Assembly: GCA_041662445.1 (NCBI GenBank)
Contig: JBAZSL010000002.1
Location: forward strand, 65,970-129,969
Length of the DNA stretch: 64,000 bases
Direction: 5' to 3'
Source of the DNA: UASB124 sp041662445
Lineage (GTDB): Bacteria > Babelota > Babeliae > Babelales > RVW-14
Under the pieces are notes generated by a model, which saw only the letters and a list, made by a program, of their open reading frames with translations, had not been told where the DNA came from and made no database searches. Each line of letters starts with the position of its first letter. The first letter of the stretch is position 1. Positions 8,807-17,852 of the stretch are shown in pieces. The translations under genes were made by a program, and so were the position numbers.

Positions 8807-9976
8807 ATGATGTTGGCAACAAGACTTAAAGAGCTCAAGTTTTCTGCAACCATAGGAGTTGCTGATAAAGTGAGAGAGTTAGAGGCGTGTGGCGAAAAAA
8901 TAATTCAACTGAGTGTTGGGCAGCCACATGTGCCAACGCCTATTGAATTCAAACAGGGTGCTATCAGTGCGCTTATGAATGATCATGTTTTTTATAGCCA
9001 CAGCCGCGGTATTTTGGAACTACGAAAGTTAATTATCCAGCGCTACAACACATTGTATGGAACATTGTTTGATGCCGAGAAAAATATTTTGATTACGCCC
9101 GGCGGAAAACAGGCCATTTATTATTTTATAATGTCGGTACTCAATACAGGTGATGAGGTTATCATCCCAACGCCAAGTTGGGTGAGCTATGCAGAAATAG
9201 TGAAAATGGCCGGCGGGATGCCTGTTTTTGTTGAGTGTCCAAAAGATAAAAATTTTGAAATTTGTTTTGATCTGATTGAGAAGGCGATTACCTCTCGGAC
9301 TAAAGCAATCATTCTTAATAGCCCTAATAATCCCACCGGTGTTATGGTTAAAAAAGAAGTTCTTGAGGCGATCAACAATTTGTGTGTGAGTCGCGATATT
9401 TTCTTGCTCAGCGATGAAGTGTATGACCAAATTGTTTTTGATAATCAGTGCAACGCTTCAATTGTTTCGGTTAACCATACCTTAAAAAATTGTGTAATGA
9501 TTAACAGCTTTTCAAAAATGTATTCTATGAGCGGTTGGCGTATCGGATATATCTTAGGAGCCCCGGAGATAATTGGTGCCATGCTCAAATTTCAGCAAAA
9601 TACCGTGACATGCCCAACAACATTTGCCCAATTTGGAGCTCTGGAAGCCATTAAGCATGGGGACTGGTTTACCACGCAACTTGTTGAAATGTATCAGGAA
9701 AATAGAAATTTTTTGATTGCTGGTTTGCAAAAAATGCGATCCTTTAATTTTGTATGTCCCGAAGGGACGTTCTATTTATTCCTTGATGTTTCAAAAATCA
9801 CTACAGATTCTGCTGCATTTTGTCTTGATTTGCTTTCCAGATGCAAGGTTGCAGCTGTTCCAGGAATAGCATTTGGCAACAATGGTGAAGGATTTATAAG
9901 AATTAGTTTTGCGACGGAAAAGTCAAATCTCGTTTTGTTCCTCCAAAGGTTAAACGAAACTTATGAAAGTTGTTGA
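8807..9976 (+). CDS. Class I/II PLP aminotransferase
   Basis: A 389-residue fold-type I aminotransferase like aspartate aminotransferase AspC. NSPNNPTG binds the cofactor ring, SDEVYDQ holds the Asp/Tyr pair, K237 in SFSKMYSMSGWR is the Schiff-base lysine, and FIRISFA contains the carboxylate-binding Arg. AAGGAAG just upstream of ATG 8807 fixes the start. In this cassette it may interconvert a 2-oxo acid and an amino acid needed for the acyl substituent. Confidence 0.85.
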   Translation: MMLATRLKELKFSATIGVADKVRELEACGEKIIQLSVGQPHVPTPIEFKQGAISALMNDHVFYSHSRGILELRKLIIQRYNTLYGTLFDAEKNILITPGGKQAIYYFIMSVLNTGDEVIIPTPSWVSYAEIVKMAGGMPVFVECPKDKNFEICFDLIEKAITSRTKAIILNSPNNPTGVMVKKEVLEAINNLCVSRDIFLLSDEVYDQIVFDNQCNASIVSVNHTLKNCVMINSFSKMYSMSGWRIGYILGAPEIIGAMLKFQQNTVTCPTTFAQFGALEAIKHGDWFTTQLVEMYQENRNFLIAGLQKMRSFNFVCPEGTFYLFLDVSKITTDSAAFCLDLLSRCKVAAVPGIAFGNNGEGFIRISFATEKSNLVLFLQRLNETYESC

Positions 9977-10640
9977 TCTGACTATTGCTATTGAAGAGGG
10001 CATGCAAACATTTAATGCACCCTGGCATCCGGTTGTTGAAATTACTCAGCTTGGACGACATGGTGTTGAGGGGCGGCAGACATGCCGCTTCTCGTTAGGG
10101 TCGCATACAGGAACGCATATGGATGCTCCTTTGCATTTTGTACAGGGAGGGCAACCAATAGATGCGATTCCATTTTCAAAAATATTTGGGGAGGTAACAG
10201 TTGTAGATTTTTCCTTTCTGCAGGAGGGCGATTGTGTGACGGTGGAACTTCTCGAAACTGTTGCGCTTACTCAGAAGATTATTTTTAATTTTGGCTGGTC
10301 GCGTTATTGGAATACACGGAAATTTTATAAAGGGTATCCATTTTTTTCACCAAACGCAGCGCATTATTTAGTTCAAAAGCACGTAGAGCTTGTTGGGATG
10401 GATACTCCATCGCCTGATGATAGTCGTATAGTTTTATCTGGGGATATTCTGGGCGGAGATGATGATTCCCCTGTGCACAAAATTTTTCTGAAAAAAGGCA
10501 TTGTGCTTTTGGAATATCTTGCAAATCTTGATAAAGTAAAAAAAGATTCTTGTGGCTGGAAACTTGTAGCCATGCCTCTCAAAATCAGAGGTGCTGACGG
10601 AGCTCCAGCTCGTGTTTATATCTATAAGGAAGAGCAGTAG
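9963..10640 (+). CDS. Cyclase/kynurenine formamidase-family metal hydrolase
   Basis: A 225-residue member of the cyclase family (PF04199). The metal motif is complete: H48-x-G-T-H52-x-D54-x-P-x-H58. A late GxDTPSPDD segment is also typical. Family members hydrolyse amides or lactones. It overlaps the aminotransferase by 14 bases and touches the ACP gene start. A role in opening a lactone or releasing an amide during acyl-precursor synthesis is inference. Confidence 0.8.
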   Translation: MKVVDLTIAIEEGMQTFNAPWHPVVEITQLGRHGVEGRQTCRFSLGSHTGTHMDAPLHFVQGGQPIDAIPFSKIFGEVTVVDFSFLQEGDCVTVELLETVALTQKIIFNFGWSRYWNTRKFYKGYPFFSPNAAHYLVQKHVELVGMDTPSPDDSRIVLSGDILGGDDDSPVHKIFLKKGIVLLEYLANLDKVKKDSCGWKLVAMPLKIRGADGAPARVYIYKEEQ

Positions 10641-10909
10641 TGAATCGATCAACCGATGTTTCTGATTGGTTAATGCGCTGGTTTGAAGCAAATACAACTG
10701 CGACAAGGCAAGAGCTCAATAATTCTCATGACGCTAACTATTTTGAAAAGCGTTGGATGGACTCTCTCAAATTTGTCGTCTTTATCATGGATGTTGAAGC
10801 TCGTTTCAATATTAGTTTTTCAAATGAAGAGTTTCAAAATAGAGACTTTTCGACTATAGATGGCCTAAAAAAAATTATTATTAACCACATTGAGTCTTTA
10901 CATGAATAA
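10640..10909 (+). CDS. Acyl carrier protein
   Basis: An 89-residue acidic protein with the ACP/PCP phosphopantetheine site: S42 in the MDSLKF motif, followed by FN-x-SF and a terminal helix. It uses a GTG start that overlaps the stop of the cyclase gene. It is flanked by an AMP ligase and an AAC(3)-like acyltransferase, so it likely carries a dedicated acyl group for sugar N-acylation rather than serving fatty acid synthesis. Confidence 0.8.
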   Translation: MNRSTDVSDWLMRWFEANTTATRQELNNSHDANYFEKRWMDSLKFVVFIMDVEARFNISFSNEEFQNRDFSTIDGLKKIIINHIESLHE

Positions 10910-11678
10910 ATACGATTATTCTTTGCCCAGTATTGTTAATGCTTTACAGCGTGTTGGTATCACACGTGGGAGCACTATTTTTGTTCATAGCAACCTTGGA
11001 TTTTTCGGCATGCTTCAGAATGCCATCGAGCCATCTGATTATTACACTATTTTCAAGGAAGCGATTTTTGACGTGATTGGCGACACTGGAACTTTAGTTC
11101 TTCCGACATTCAGTTACAGCTTTTGTAAAAAAGAAATTTTTGACCCGGAAAAAACGCCCGGTGTCTGTGGCCTTTTGTCAGAATGTGCGCGCTTAGATGA
11201 ACATGCGAAGCGATATAATGATGCAAATTTCTCTGTGGTTGCTCTTGGGAAGAATGCAGATCTTTTTACGCACGATGCCACAGAATATTCATTTGGCCCC
11301 GGTTCATTTTGGGATCGTTTTCTTAAGCAGAATGGCATTTTTTGCAACTTCAATTTTGATGCAGGGTCGACTTTTATTCACTATGTCGAAAGAGAATTGG
11401 GTGTTGGTTATCGGTTTGATAAGGCTTTTTGCGGGGTTACTCGTTCAGGAAACGTTTTACACGAGCGAGTTTTTTATCATTTCTGTTATGACCTTACAAA
11501 GCCTGAACATGGCCCTGAATTTTCCAAGTTTGATAAAAGGGCCAAGGCTACTGGGCTTGCACGTGTTGCCAATCTTGGGCGTGGGCAAATAGTGGCTATT
11601 TCTGCGGGTGATACGTTCACGCTCATTCGGCAGGAACTGATATTGGATGGTGGATTTTTGACTAAAGGTTGGATGTAG
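10902..11678 (+). CDS. AAC(3)-family N-acyltransferase
   Basis: A 258-residue member of the antibiotic N-acetyltransferase family (PF02522). IFVHSNLGFFG near the N-terminus, LVLPTFSYSFC, and the FGPGSFWDRF and FIHYVERELGV blocks are family features. ATG 10902 overlaps the ACP stop. Homologues in polysaccharide loci transfer acyl groups to amino sugars. Here the likely donor is the neighbouring ACP and the likely acceptor an amino group of the nonulosonate or its precursor (inference). The context argues against a drug-resistance role. Confidence 0.78.
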   Translation: MNKYDYSLPSIVNALQRVGITRGSTIFVHSNLGFFGMLQNAIEPSDYYTIFKEAIFDVIGDTGTLVLPTFSYSFCKKEIFDPEKTPGVCGLLSECARLDEHAKRYNDANFSVVALGKNADLFTHDATEYSFGPGSFWDRFLKQNGIFCNFNFDAGSTFIHYVERELGVGYRFDKAFCGVTRSGNVLHERVFYHFCYDLTKPEHGPEFSKFDKRAKATGLARVANLGRGQIVAISAGDTFTLIRQELILDGGFLTKGWM

Positions 11679-11679
11679 G

Positions 11680-13005
11680 ATGCGGGATCTTCAGATGTAT
11701 CGACTTATGCAAAGGCTCTATCCAATCTGCAGAAGTATTACCGGTGACGGGGTTAGGCAAACGCTACGAATTATCCAGGAATATATTCCAATAAAAATTT
11801 CAGAAGTATCTACGGGAACGAATGTTTTTGATTGGACCGTCCCCAGAGAATGGAATATCAGAGATGCATATATAAAGAATTCGCGGGGAGAAAAAATTGT
11901 TGATTTTAAAGAATCCAACATTCACGTGCTCAATTACAGTATTCCTGTGAACAAAAGAATGGGACTTGAAGAACTGAAACAGCATCTTTTTTCGTTGCCA
12001 GAACACCCAGAATGGATTCCCTACTTAACGTCATATTATAAGGACAATTGGGGGTTTTGTTTAAGCCATAAGCAGTACGAATCACTTCAAGAAGATACTT
12101 ATGAGGTGGTTATAGATTCAAGCCTAGAGAATGGATCGTTAACTTTTGCAGAGCTCGAAATACCAGGGCAATCTGAAAAAGAAATTTTGTTTACGTGCTA
12201 TGTTTGTCATCCATCATTGTGTAATGACAATTTGAGCGGTGTTGTTTTATTGACCTTCTTGGCGCAACATATGCTTGGCACAAGCCTGAAATATTCATAT
12301 CGATTTTTATTTATTCCTGAAACCATTGGTGCTATTGCATGGTTAGCAATCAACGAGCAGAAAGTACGTAATATCCAGTATGGACTTCTTGCAACTTGTG
12401 TAGGTGACGATGGATTTTCAACATACAAAAAAACGCGAAATGAAAATTCATTCATCGATAGAGTTGTTGAAAAGGTTTTGATCGACAGTGGTGAACCTTA
12501 TAAAATACTGCCCTATTCTCCTTACGGAAGCGATGAACGACAATTTAGTTCGCCAGGTTTTGCAATCCCGATGGGTTCTTTGATGCGAACGTCCTATGGC
12601 TGTTTCCCTGAATATCATACATCTGCAGACAATCTGGACTTTATAAAACCAATGTCGTTAGAAAACTCATTAAATAAGTATCTGCGTACTATTTTTGTTG
12701 TAGAAAACAATAGGTTGCTTATCAGCACAAACCCAAAATGTGAGCCACAGCTCGGTAAAAGAGGTCTCTATAAAGACATTGGAAGCAGAAAAAAATCAGA
12801 ATATTTGGAGGAAGCAATTTTTTGGCTTCTGAATTTGTGCGATGGATCGTGTTCACTTCTGGATATTGCGATTCGTTCTAAGTTGCCATTTGAAGATGTC
12901 AAAGAAGCGGCCATGCTTTTATGTGAGCATGGGTTACTTAATGAAATAACCGAGCAAGGTTATGCACATGAAATGTTTGGCAATCATTCCTGCACGTGGC
13001 GGTAG
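11680..13005 (+). CDS. DUF4910/DUF2172 M28-like metallopeptidase-fold protein
   Basis: A 441-residue protein matching the DUF4910 family found in polysaccharide gene clusters. An M28-like zinc set is visible: H177 and D183 in HPSLCNDN, E214 in IPETIG, D243/D244 in VGDDG, and H313 in EYHTSADN. A C-terminal winged-helix-like tail (from about residue 385) follows. The family has no firmly established substrate. Position between the acyltransferase and pseF suggests deacylation or amide cleavage on the sugar pathway (inference). Confidence 0.78.
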   Translation: MRDLQMYRLMQRLYPICRSITGDGVRQTLRIIQEYIPIKISEVSTGTNVFDWTVPREWNIRDAYIKNSRGEKIVDFKESNIHVLNYSIPVNKRMGLEELKQHLFSLPEHPEWIPYLTSYYKDNWGFCLSHKQYESLQEDTYEVVIDSSLENGSLTFAELEIPGQSEKEILFTCYVCHPSLCNDNLSGVVLLTFLAQHMLGTSLKYSYRFLFIPETIGAIAWLAINEQKVRNIQYGLLATCVGDDGFSTYKKTRNENSFIDRVVEKVLIDSGEPYKILPYSPYGSDERQFSSPGFAIPMGSLMRTSYGCFPEYHTSADNLDFIKPMSLENSLNKYLRTIFVVENNRLLISTNPKCEPQLGKRGLYKDIGSRKKSEYLEEAIFWLLNLCDGSCSLLDIAIRSKLPFEDVKEAAMLLCEHGLLNEITEQGYAHEMFGNHSCTWR

Positions 13006-13696
13006 TTTAAGAATTCCGCGTAAGAATATAAAAGCATTTTGTGGCCAGCCAATTATTGCCTATTCAATTGCAGCCGCGCTGAGATCTGGATGCTTTAGTG
13101 AAATTATGGTTTCAACTGAAGATGATGAGATAGCTGCGGTTGCTGCGCATTGTGGTGCAAAGATTCCCTTTAAGCGGTCGTTCAGGACCGCGGATAATTA
13201 CGCAACACTTGTTGATGTCGTTGAAGAGGTGGTTAGAGACTATCGAAAGATTGATATTTATTTTGATTATGTTTGTTGCATTTTAGCGACCGCGCCCTTT
13301 ATTACGACCGGTATGGTGCAACAAAGTTATGAGATTTTAATTAATCGCTCAGCTGATGCGGTTATTTCGGTTGTCCGCTTCGACTATCCCATTCAACGAG
13401 GACTAAAGCTTGAGGATGGTTTTATAAGAATGATGTGGCCAGAAAATTATGAAAAACGGTCACAAGATTTGGAGTCGGTCTACCATGATGCCGGATTATT
13501 CTATTGGCTACGGACTGAAAGTCTGTTGAGGCAGAAGCGCTTTTATATGGAGAGGAGTATTCCCTTTGAATTATCACATGCCAATGTACACGATATAGAT
13601 ACGTTGGAAGATTGGCAAATTGCAGAATTCAAATATATGTTTTTTCACAACGCAAACAAACTGAAGCAGGCGAACGATGGCGCAGCTTATAAGTGA
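12968..13696 (+). CDS. pseF: CMP-pseudaminic acid synthetase
   Basis: A 242-residue CMP-sugar synthase of the NeuA/PseF family. The CTP-binding IIPARGGSLRIPRKNI is at the N-terminus, followed by STEDDEIAAVA and a LATAPFI loop. It activates the nonulosonic acid with CTP for transfer. The start at 12968 leaves 8 bases after AAGG; ATG 12962 is a poorer choice. It overlaps the end of the DUF4910 gene. Together with pseB, pseC and pseI it defines a pseudaminate-type pathway. Confidence 0.9.
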   Translation: MKCLAIIPARGGSLRIPRKNIKAFCGQPIIAYSIAAALRSGCFSEIMVSTEDDEIAAVAAHCGAKIPFKRSFRTADNYATLVDVVEEVVRDYRKIDIYFDYVCCILATAPFITTGMVQQSYEILINRSADAVISVVRFDYPIQRGLKLEDGFIRMMWPENYEKRSQDLESVYHDAGLFYWLRTESLLRQKRFYMERSIPFELSHANVHDIDTLEDWQIAEFKYMFFHNANKLKQANDGAAYK

Positions 13697-14297
13697 ACAA
13701 GAAAAATTTTGGGTAGATACATTCGGTGACGAATATACTGATAGAAATCAGGGGGCTGAGTTGTTGGCAAGCAATATTGCATTGTTTGCTCGTATAGTTC
13801 GTAGTACCGGAAGAATTAATTCTATTTTGGAAATTGGTGCCAATAGAGGACTTAATTTACAGGCGCTAAAAATTTTGATTCCGCATGTCCAATTGGCGGC
13901 GGTAGAAATTAATTCATATGCGTGCAAAAAACTTGCAACGATAAGTGATGTAGAGATTTATAATCAATCAATTGTTGAATTCTCTGTGCAAAAAACGTAC
14001 GACGTTGTGTTGTCCAAAGGCGTTTTAATTCATATAAATCCGGAACAACTGCCACATGTTTATGATGTTATGTATCGTAGCTCACATAAATACATCTGTG
14101 TGATCGAGTACTATAATCCAAAGCCAGTATCGCTTGAATATCGCGGATATGCGCAGAAGTTGTTTAAGCGTGATTTTGCAGGTGAAATTTTAGACAGATT
14201 TCACGATGTGGCGCTTGTTGATTATGGTTTTGCCTATCACCGCGATACATACTTTGCGCAGGATGATATAACATGGTTTTTATTGGAAAAAAAATAA
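13677..14297 (+). CDS. Pseudaminic acid biosynthesis-associated methylase
   Basis: A 206-residue small class I methyltransferase. FWVDTFGDEYTDRN at the N-terminus, ILEIGANRGLNL as motif I, and VVLSKGVLIHINPEQL match the methylase family that recurs beside pse genes. It overlaps pseF by 20 bases. Likely methylates the nonulosonate or its substituent, but the position is unknown. Confidence 0.85.
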   Translation: MAQLISEQEKFWVDTFGDEYTDRNQGAELLASNIALFARIVRSTGRINSILEIGANRGLNLQALKILIPHVQLAAVEINSYACKKLATISDVEIYNQSIVEFSVQKTYDVVLSKGVLIHINPEQLPHVYDVMYRSSHKYICVIEYYNPKPVSLEYRGYAQKLFKRDFAGEILDRFHDVALVDYGFAYHRDTYFAQDDITWFLLEKK

Positions 14298-14316
14298 AGA
14301 AATGAGGAGAGGTACT

Positions 14317-15543
14317 GTGAAGTACTGCGTAAAATGCGTTATGCCGGACACCAAGCCTGATTTAAAATTTAATAAAGATGGTGTTTGCAGTGCGTGCGAA
14401 TACTACGAAAAACGAAGAGATATCAACTGGCAGGAACGACGCAAAGAGCTCATGAAGGTTTTAGAAAAATATAAATCAAAAGATGGCCACAATTGGGATT
14501 GCATTGTTCCGGTGAGCGGCGGTAAGGACAGTACGTATCAAGTTGTTAAGATGTTGCAACTGGGCATGAGTCCTTTGTGCGTTACTGCAACGACCTGCCA
14601 TCTGTCAGATGTGGGGAGAAAAAACATTGAAAATCTCAAGAACTTAGGTGTTGATTACGTGGAGTTTTCCACAAACCCCATCGTGCGAAGAAAGCTTAAC
14701 AGAATTGCATTATCACGCGTCGGTGACATTTCGTGGCCTGAGCATGTGAGCATTTTTACCATTCCGGTTCAGACTGCTGTTAATTATCGTATTCCTTTGA
14801 TCATTTGGGGCGAAAATCCACAAAATGAGTACGGCGGTCCTGCTGCAGCTGGCAGTAATAATGTTCTTGATCGTAAATGGTTAATGTCATTTGGCGGCCT
14901 ACTGGGGATGAATCTTTCCGATTTTGAGGGCAAAGAAGGTATAGAAGGAAAAGATCTTATTGCCTATACCTATCCCTCAGATCAGCAATTAAAAGATGGT
15001 GGAGTTACGGGCTTGTTTTTGGGCCACTATTTTCCTTGGGATGGTCTTTCAAATGCCTTGTTTTCAACGGCTTTTGGTTTTACCTCTTATTCGGGCGCGA
15101 TCGAAGGATCGATGGCGAATTATGAAAACGTTGACAACTATCAAACAGGAATTCATGACTATTTCAAATATTTGAAATATGGTTTTGGACGTGTTACTGA
15201 TTTTGCGTGTTTGCATCTGAGACGTGGACGATTATCTAGGGAAGATGCCCTTCAGATTGTACAGCGCCTTGATGGCAAGTTTCCGTGGAGTTATTTGGGA
15301 AAACCATTACAAGAAATTCTGTCGCCACTTTCACTGAGCATCGATCAATTTATTCAAATTTGCGACAAGTTTACTAATAAGAAAATTTTTAAGACGGACA
15401 CACAAGGGAATTTGGTTAAGGACGCGGATGGTAATCTTATCAAGCTTTACCATCCGATTGAACTATCTCAGCGCACAGCAGCTGCTTACTACCCACAAAG
15501 TACCGTGGTTCGAAGTTATGAAGATATTTCTTCTGCCATTTAA
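14317..15543 (+). CDS. N-acetyl sugar amidotransferase (PseA/WbpG family)
   Basis: A 408-residue PP-loop ATPase. C4/C7 and C24/C27 form a zinc ribbon, VSGGKDST at residues 66-73 is the PP-loop, and IIWGENPQNEYGGP is a family signature. The GTG at 14317 is preferred over ATG 14302 because GAGGAGAGG sits at 14304-14312 and homologues start at the M-K-Y-C motif. The family converts an N-acetyl group to acetamidino using ammonia. WbpG needs a HisH-type glutaminase, but none is encoded nearby, so ammonia may come from another source. Confidence 0.88.
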   Translation: MKYCVKCVMPDTKPDLKFNKDGVCSACEYYEKRRDINWQERRKELMKVLEKYKSKDGHNWDCIVPVSGGKDSTYQVVKMLQLGMSPLCVTATTCHLSDVGRKNIENLKNLGVDYVEFSTNPIVRRKLNRIALSRVGDISWPEHVSIFTIPVQTAVNYRIPLIIWGENPQNEYGGPAAAGSNNVLDRKWLMSFGGLLGMNLSDFEGKEGIEGKDLIAYTYPSDQQLKDGGVTGLFLGHYFPWDGLSNALFSTAFGFTSYSGAIEGSMANYENVDNYQTGIHDYFKYLKYGFGRVTDFACLHLRRGRLSREDALQIVQRLDGKFPWSYLGKPLQEILSPLSLSIDQFIQICDKFTNKKIFKTDTQGNLVKDADGNLIKLYHPIELSQRTAAAYYPQSTVVRSYEDISSAI

Positions 15544-16963
15544 TCCTGCCTGGACGCCTCATTTTGAAACTGAATTGGAACTTATCGTACAACACCAAGA
15601 GCGTGGTGATGATGTTTATCTTTTAGTCGATGATGGAAGATTAACGTTTACCGTTTCTGATCCGTATAATTCTTACGATATGAAAAAGGTTTCAAAGTCT
15701 CGGCTACAACAAGGATTGGATCTCATAAAATTTCCGAAAAAAAACATAATTAAAATCAAAAAAAAGCCTCGTGATGCCGATGTGATTCCACAAAGTTTTT
15801 GTAGTTATGAAGAACTCCACAAATTTAAAATAGCCGATGCCGAACTTGGCAGGGGGGTTATCTCAACAATAACCTCTTTTGCCCGCGACAATCGTTTTGA
15901 TGTTGAAGCATATGCTGATTTCATTCATAGGGGATTATGGTCATCATTGCTTGTCTATGAGTCGGTTGTTGAGGCCATTGCCGCATACACACCCGATGTG
16001 GTTTATATTTTTAATGGAAGGTTTGCTGAGCTTTGGGCGGCCGCAGAGGCCTGCAAGAAGTGCAAGGTGACTTTTAGGACGCACGAAAGAGGTTGTGACA
16101 TACATTCTTACGCCGTTTATGAAAATAGCTCATTGCATGATATTGAAACCCTCAAAAAGGAAGTTGCTTCTATTGGCCTTGCATATGAAAAAAATATTGC
16201 TGAAAAATGGTTTTTTGACCGGCGATTAGGAAAGGATCAAGGATGGTTTTCATATGTGAAGGAGCAGAAAAAACAACAACTCCCGCAGAATTTTGATGCG
16301 TCCAAAATGAACATAGCGATTTTTAATTCTTCACTTGATGAATATGAAAGTTTTTCTGCGTGGAATACTCCTTTCTATGGGAATGAAAATGAAGGAATCA
16401 GAATGATTTTTGACTCCTTTATGCATCGTTCAGATATTCATTTTTATGTGAGGATGCATCCAAATCTCAAGGGGCTTGATAATACTCAGGTAAGAGAGTT
16501 GTATGCCCTGCGCTATTCTAATGTGACCATTATTGATTCGGATGCTGCTATCGATAGCTACGCATTACTTGATGCGTGCGACAAGCTTGTAACTTTTTCA
16601 TCTACCATTGGTGTAGAGGGGTGTTATTGGGGCAAGCCGGTTATTCTTGCCGGTCGTGCCATTTACGAAGATTTGAACTGTTGCTATAGACCATCAACGC
16701 ACCAGCAACTTGTCGATTATCTCTCGTCCGATCTTGATCCGTTGCCACGACAGGGGGCTCTTCAGTATGCGTATTGGCAATCGACCTATGGCCGGCCATT
16801 TAAACATTTTAATGCAACAGGTTATTTTCAAGGAACATTCATGGGCCAAAAAATTGTTCCTCGATTTAGTATCAAAGACAGAATTGATTTTAAATTGCAT
16901 TATCTTGCACAACGGATAAAAAAATATGCAGCTTCAGTGTCCAATTCTTTTTTTGATTTTTAA
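15518..16963 (+). CDS. Capsule-type (GT-B fold) glycosyltransferase, candidate nonulosonate transferase
   Basis: A 481-residue protein. The second half (YVRMHPNLKG, TIIDSDAAIDSYALLDACD, VTFSSTIGVEGCYWGKPV) matches capsule polysaccharide biosynthesis and CMP-Kdo-type transferases, in which S-T-x-G-x-E holds the donor. ATG 15518 overlaps the amidotransferase by 26 bases; upstream in-frame codons lie deep in that gene. It is the first transferase after the CMP-sugar genes and so a candidate to move the nonulosonate onto its acceptor (inference). Confidence 0.7.
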   Translation: MKIFLLPFNPAWTPHFETELELIVQHQERGDDVYLLVDDGRLTFTVSDPYNSYDMKKVSKSRLQQGLDLIKFPKKNIIKIKKKPRDADVIPQSFCSYEELHKFKIADAELGRGVISTITSFARDNRFDVEAYADFIHRGLWSSLLVYESVVEAIAAYTPDVVYIFNGRFAELWAAAEACKKCKVTFRTHERGCDIHSYAVYENSSLHDIETLKKEVASIGLAYEKNIAEKWFFDRRLGKDQGWFSYVKEQKKQQLPQNFDASKMNIAIFNSSLDEYESFSAWNTPFYGNENEGIRMIFDSFMHRSDIHFYVRMHPNLKGLDNTQVRELYALRYSNVTIIDSDAAIDSYALLDACDKLVTFSSTIGVEGCYWGKPVILAGRAIYEDLNCCYRPSTHQQLVDYLSSDLDPLPRQGALQYAYWQSTYGRPFKHFNATGYFQGTFMGQKIVPRFSIKDRIDFKLHYLAQRIKKYAASVSNSFFDF

Positions 16964-17852
16964 CCGTCCGGATACAACAAACGTTGTTTTTGAAGAAATA
17001 CGCAAGCAACGTCCGCGCCTGCTTTTTATTGCTGCCGACGGTCCACGTCCAACACATGTTGATGATAATGTTCGTTGTGCACAGGCCCGTTCCATTCTCG
17101 ATCGTATTGATTGGCCGTGTACGGTTCACACGCTTTTTCGTGATCAGAATCTTGGGTGCGGCAGTGCGGTAAGTGAATCTGTAACGTGGTTTTTCGCACA
17201 TGTTGAAGAGGGAATTGTACTCGAAGATGATTGTGTTCCCGACCCAACATTTTTTGATTTTTGTGCCGCGATGCTTGATCGCTATCGCGATAACCCAAAG
17301 ATTATGATGATTGCAGGTACGAGTTATTTGTTTAATACGGTGCAATCACGAGAATCATACTTTTTTTCGCGTTATTATCCGGTGTGGGGATGGGCGACAT
17401 GGCGCAGGGCGTGGCAGTTGTATGATTTTGATCTTAGAGAATGGGCAGAATGTCGTCCAACGCATATGCTAAAAAAAGTTTTTAATAACAAAAAAATCGT
17501 AAATTTCTGGACACAATATTTTGATCGGATTGTCAGAAAAGATCTCGATACGTGGGATATTCAGTGGACATATGCCTGTATTAAACATCAAGCTCTTTGC
17601 GTGGTTCCATTTAATAATCTTATATCAAATATTGGATATTTTGGATTGCATGCAACGGGCGAAAAGAGTTTTGATCACGGTATAGAACTTCGGCCACTTG
17701 ATTGCATATCCATGGTCCATTCAGAAACAGTTAATATTTCAGCGCATTTGGATCTTTTCATATATAAAAAGATCGGGGTGGTGACTCATTATGGGCTGCT
17801 GCGGCGTATACGCTCCTTGAGCTCAGCGGTTAAAGCGAGATTGATGCCATGA
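16926..17852 (+). CDS. GT-A glycosyltransferase (GT2-like, HlpA-like)
   Basis: A 308-residue GT-A transferase. LFLIFNRPD at the N-terminus, FIAADGPRP, NLGCG and the metal motif VLEDDCVP (~residue 100) match the nucleotide-diphospho-sugar transferase group annotated near hemolytic protein HlpA. YPVWGWATWRRAW is also characteristic. It overlaps the previous gene by 38 bases. No signal peptide or membrane segment. Donor and acceptor unknown. Confidence 0.8.
   Translation: MQLQCPILFLIFNRPDTTNVVFEEIRKQRPRLLFIAADGPRPTHVDDNVRCAQARSILDRIDWPCTVHTLFRDQNLGCGSAVSESVTWFFAHVEEGIVLEDDCVPDPTFFDFCAAMLDRYRDNPKIMMIAGTSYLFNTVQSRESYFFSRYYPVWGWATWRRAWQLYDFDLREWAECRPTHMLKKVFNNKKIVNFWTQYFDRIVRKDLDTWDIQWTYACIKHQALCVVPFNNLISNIGYFGLHATGEKSFDHGIELRPLDCISMVHSETVNISAHLDLFIYKKIGVVTHYGLLRRIRSLSSAVKARLMP

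Noticed and set aside
10902..11678. Aminoglycoside resistance gene (AAC(3))
   Set aside because: Context is ACP and pse genes; family is broad and includes sugar acyltransferases.
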